Shown: positions 18,402 to 22,266 of the stretch, piece after piece | Numbering within the stretch: the stretch's first letter is position 1 | Layout: each line of letters begins with the position of its first letter | Source of the DNA: Pelargonium nanum | Lineage: Eukaryota; Streptophyta; Magnoliopsida; Geraniales; Geraniaceae | Assembly (NCBI GenBank): GCA_036897485.1 | Contig: JAYMTF010001610.1 | Span: forward strand, 1-22,266 | Direction: 5' to 3' | Length of the DNA: 22,266 nucleotides | The notes under the pieces: generated by a model | What the model was told of the DNA's origin: nothing | Database searches by the model: none | The model's input: the letters and a program-made list of their open reading frames with translations, nothing else | Program-made: the position numbers and the translations under genes

Positions 18402-21400
18402 TTATTTTTGAAAACTTGTTAACTTGCTTACAGTTATGTTACCAAATGGCTCAGACAGGCAAGCCTGGTTTCTGGCTGATAGCTCTTGTGCCACAGATCT
18501 CATACTAGGCCTTGCTTCTGGTGTTGTACGTGCACACGCTAATGCTGTGGTCACGACAAACACCACTTCTTCTGCCAACTCGGGTGCTGGAGGTGATAAC
18601 CGTTGGTCCAGCACATCCTTGAGAAGCATTTCAGGATCATCAGACATTGCTATTGCTGATGTTGATAGGGAAGTTAGAAGTTCCCCTGGATGCCTCCCCA
18701 TCATCACCTCTAGTGCCACCACCCCAAAACTGTAGACGTCACATTTGTCTGTGACCTTCATTGTGTATGCTAGCTCTGCACATAAATGAGATTATTCAAC
18801 CAAAAGATCTTTGACAGAAAAGGTGTCAAGACACTCAAGTGGAAGCAAGCAAGCTTACCAGGAGCCATGTAACCGTAGGAACCAGCAACTGTGGTCCAGT
18901 TGGATGAATCTGTGCTTAACAGCCTTGCTGTCCCGAAATCAGACAGTCTTGGCTCGAATTCAGACTCCAGTAAAATGTTGTTCAATGACACGTCCCGGTG
19001 CACGATGGCGGGAGAGCAGTCATGGTGCAAGTAAGCTAGAGCATGAGCCACTCCTTGCACAATTCTTACCCTTGTAGCCCAGCTCAATTCTACTCCACCT
19101 TCCACTTCATACAATACTTTTCCCAAGCTGCCTCTCTCCACATATTCATACACCAAGTACATGCACCCCATCTTGGAACAGAACCCGAAAAGCTTGATGA
19201 TGTTGCGGTGCCTGACCTCTGTCAATACTCTAATCTCATTCTCAAAGCTCTGCCGGTTTATGGATGGAATGTCACTGGAATCCGACATGTTAAGCTTCTT
19301 AACTGCCACTATTTGCCCTGTTGGCAAGACTGCTTTGTAAACTGTCCCAAATCCTCCCCTGCCAATGCAGTACTTGTCACTAAAGTCCTCTGTGGCCTTT
19401 ACAAGATCCCCAAATGTGAATTTCCCTTCTCTTTCCCAAATCACCGACTCTGAATTTTCATACTTTTGAGAACTTTTAGTCTCTTCATCAGGAAGTTTAT
19501 TCTTCCGGCGTAGCAGTATGTATGCAGCAAAGATAGTTGCAAGAACCAGTAGGCCACAGACAGGAACAATGACACCAATGATGACCTGCTTGTTAACCTT
19601 GTTGGATTTGCTTCCGCTTGAATCTGAATTGCAAACACTTAATCCTTTTGCATTATTTCCACACAAACCCGAATTTCCAACATAAGCTTCTGGTGCGGCT
19701 TCTTCAAAAATGCTTCCAGTTGGGATTGGACCATTAAGTTGGTTGTAAGAGAAATCAACTGAGCGAAGACTAATCAGACTTGATAATGATGACGGGATTG
19801 GACCGGAGAGACTGTTGCGGGAGACGTTGAGATTCTCCAGCAAGCTAAGCTTAAAGAAGTTGGAAGGTATTGATCCTGAGAGCGAATTGCCACTGAGATC
19901 CAACATGTACCTCAGTCCTACCAAGTTGCCAAGCTCAACTGGTATTTCACCTGATAAATTGTTGTTGCTCAAAGTCAAGCTTGTCAAGCCTTGGCAGTCC
20001 CCAAGCTCCTCAGGTATCTCTCCATCCAACTGGTTCTCAGACAAATCAAGAGTCTGGAGATCAACCAATTTGCCTAAACTGTCTGGAATATCTCCTGTTA
20101 GATGGTTCTTGCTTAGATTAAGAGTGTACAATTGGCCAAAACTTCCAAGCTCCTTGGGAATTTTTCCCACCAATTGATTGGAGCCCAGATTTAGAATGCC
20201 CAACTGGGTCAAGTTTCCGAGCTCAGCTGGAATTTCCCCGGAGATTCTGTTTCTGTCCATTTGCAAGTTGGTGAGGTTCCTGCAAGATCCCCATTGTGGA
20301 GAGATTTCTCCCACAAACTGATTGTCACTGAGAGACACAAAGTCGAGACTTGGATGGACTGCAAATGCATCTGTAATGTTGCCTGTGAATTGGTTGCCAT
20401 CAAACCGGACCCTGATCAGCCCCGAGCAGTTCCTCAAGCAAGCCGGCAAGGGGCCAGTGAAGTTGTTGTCATTTACTGTCAAATTCTGAAGAGCAAAACT
20501 ACTGCACAAGTCAGGAGGCAATTCTCCGGTAAAACTGTTTTCAGAGAAGCTAACATAAAACAGAGGACTGTATTTCCCAAAATCCTTTGGTATGGTGCCG
20601 GACAAGTTGTTGGTGAACACAGAGAATGCACCTAAATTTGTGAGCTGAGAAATGGTCTCTGGCAACTCTCCATGGAACTGGTTGGTGTTGATATCAAAGC
20701 TCTCCAAGGAAGTCATGTTGCCAATCTCTGGTGGAATTGTACCACTGAGGTTGTTATTGAAAAGCTGCAACCTTGTGAGGCTTGTAAGATTCCCAAATGT
20801 TGGAGGAATTGGACCCAAGAGCTGGTTCCCTGAAAAGTCAAGCTCTTTCAAGTCTTTGAGGTTGCCAATCTCTGCTGGGATTGAACCAGAGAGCCTATTG
20901 TTGTAGAGATAAAGATAAGTGAGCTTTGTGTACAAGCCCATTTCAGGTGGAATGTTTCCGGAGAACAGATTGTCTTGAATCTGGAACGAGAACATTTCGG
21001 TCCAGTTGGTGAAAAAGTCCGGCGAGAGCTCGCCGGAAAGAGAATTGCCCGATAACCCCAATTCGGTTATCTTGGTCAGATTGGTGAGAGATAGAGGCAA
21101 TGGTCCGGTGAGTTTATTCTCAGCCAGAGCCAAGTAAGTGATGTTGGAACAGAGGCCAAGCTCAGAAGGAATGGTGGAATTCAATGAATTAGTTCGGAGA
21201 TCAAGATGCTGAAGCTTCCTGAGCTGGCCTAAAGTGGTTGGAATTTTTCCTTCAAAGGAATTGGCATTGAGATCAAGATATTCAAGATCAGAGATGAGAC
21301 CAATCTCCTCCGGAATCTGACCGGAAAACTGGTTCTCTGCCAATTGAAGGTCTCTGAGCTTAAAAAGCTTGGAAATATTAGCTGACAATGGCCCTTGAAA

Positions 21401-22099
21401 GGAGTTGGTGGTAAGATTGAGGTATTCAAGGTTGCTAAGATTGGTAAACACAGATTCCGGTATTGAGCCAGTGAACTGGTTCAGAGACAGATCAAGGTAG
21501 GTCAAGTTCCGACAAGTGACCAAGAAACCGGGGAATTCGGATTCAAATTCATTGAAAGAGAAGCTGAGGTGGGTCAAGGAAGGCAAGGTGGAAAATCTAG
21601 ACCAATCTTTAAAGCTCAAGTAGTTTCCTCCAATGTCTAAGTAACGTACCTTTTGCAGGTTTCCGAGCTGATAAGGAATTGCTCCGGTGAGGTTGTTGTT
21701 GTACAAATCGAGATGCTGCAGCTCTGTCAACAATCCCACCTCCGGTGGCACGCTGCCGGAGAACAGGTTGGAGCTCAAGTCCAAGAATGTGAGATTGGTG
21801 AACTCTCTGAAGTTGAATTGTGTGAGAGTGCCTGTAATGTTGGCTCCAGAGAGGTCTATAGCAGAGACTTGTCCGGTGGCGGCGTCGCAGGAAATGGCAG
21901 TCCAGTTGCAGAGGCTGGAGATGTTAGTGAGAGACCATGAAGCCAGAGAAGATGAGGGAGGAGAGAAGCTATTCCTCCATTTGATGAGAGCTTGAGCTTG
22001 TGATGTTGGTGATGATGAAACTGTCTGCCATGAAAGAGGATAGAGGAAGAGGAAGAGATGGAACAGAGCAAGAGGAAGCTGGTTTTGTTGTTGACTCAT
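18402..22099 (-). CDS. LRR receptor-like kinase, MIK2/At1g35710 type
   Basis: Two exons on the minus strand, 22099-18859 and 18775-18402, with an 83-nt GT-AG intron that splits the kinase just after GSYGYMAP (joining to ELAYTMKVTDK). Product 1204 residues. Order: signal peptide (about 1-29), LRR N-cap with C64 and C71, about 28 plant-type LRRs (roughly 75-790) rich in N-glycosylation sites, a NSGLCG cap, a membrane helix (about 838-863), then a kinase domain (about 907-1190). The kinase has GRGGFG (913-918), K934 in VAVKK, HRD (1034-1036) and DFG (1054-1056), so it looks like an active RD kinase. Wording such as MLDLSGNSLSG, CDVYSFGVVALEVMMGRHPGELL and the C-terminal SFQK places it with proteins annotated MDIS1-interacting receptor like kinase 2-like. 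MIK2 itself senses secreted peptides, but the ligand here is unknown. Confidence 0.93.
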
Positions 22100-22266
22100 C
22101 TTTCTGGTTTGTTTCTGGGAGCAGCTATGGTGTTTTTTTTTGTTTCTTTATAATAGTTGAGAGGAAAATAAAGAGGTGACAGAGAGATGGTATTGGTGGG
22201 CACTACTGGCTATATATATTATATACCATTTGTGATGGATTTGACTGTCATTTTAATATATATATA
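22100..22266 (-). promoter_or_regulatory. 5' leader and TATA region of the LRR receptor kinase gene
   Basis: Reading on the minus strand, a TATA-rich block (22226-22211, GTATATAATATATATA) lies about 112 bp before the ATG at 22099-22097. A CT-rich stretch follows (about 22190-22150), as is usual for plant leaders. Transcription probably starts near 22185. The rest of the promoter is outside the window. Confidence 0.5.

Noticed and set aside
18424-18735. Plus-strand 103-codon open frame
   Set aside because: It is antisense to exon 2 of the receptor kinase, whose conserved protein sequence explains the bases.
18770-18858. Receptor kinase ending early after GYMAP with a 29-residue hydrophobic tail
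   Set aside because: That tail is read-through into an 83-nt GT-AG intron; splicing restores MAPELAYTMKVTDK and the rest of the kinase.
19043-19453. Plus-strand 136-codon open frame opposite the kinase domain
   Set aside because: It is antisense to the clear kinase exon and has no recognisable domain; codon structure belongs to the minus strand.
1-22266. CRISPR array, operon, phage or bacterial defence system
   Set aside because: Intron-rich plant genes, no spaced repeats, no prokaryotic gene packing.

Overview
This window is nuclear DNA of a flowering plant, most likely a eudicot. The genes have many introns with GT-AG borders and AT-rich introns and spacers. The protein families are plant-specific: a PHR1-type MYB-CC factor, a secondary-wall cellulose synthase and a large LRR receptor kinase. 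I could not name the species.

Layout, left to right. (1) Positions 1-5026, + strand: 5' leader and coding region of a PHR1-like phosphate-starvation regulator. It has seven coding exons giving 496 residues, preceded by a 51-nt leader exon that is exactly one short upstream ORF. (2) 5027-6273: 3' flank, a weak tRNA-derived SINE-like relic, then a compact promoter with four matches to the MYB46/AC-type secondary-wall element and a TATA box. (3) 6274-10398, + strand: a CESA4 (IRX5-type) cellulose synthase, 12 exons and 1042 residues. One of its introns (8195-8269) lacks a GT donor. (4) 10399-11276: 3' flank with a second SINE-like relic and a small inverted repeat. (5) 11292-16624, + strand: a nearly full-length but dead plant L1-type LINE. 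It has ORF1 with DUF4283-like and zinc-knuckle regions, and ORF2 with endonuclease, reverse transcriptase, zf-RVT and RNase H. It ends in a poly(A) tail and is flanked by a 15-bp target-site duplication with one mismatch. (6) 16638-18401: AT-rich spacer with no gene I recognise. (7) 18402-22099, - strand: a two-exon LRR receptor-like kinase of the MIK2/At1g35710 type, 1204 residues, with its TATA region near the right edge.

The three host genes do not form a pathway: phosphate signalling, xylem wall cellulose and cell-surface perception are separate jobs, and this is an ordinary gene-plus-transposon stretch. I saw no new multi-gene system. The items most worth a second look are the missing splice donor in CESA4, the promoter element cluster, the uORF that fills one leader exon of PHR1, and the record of damage in the LINE.
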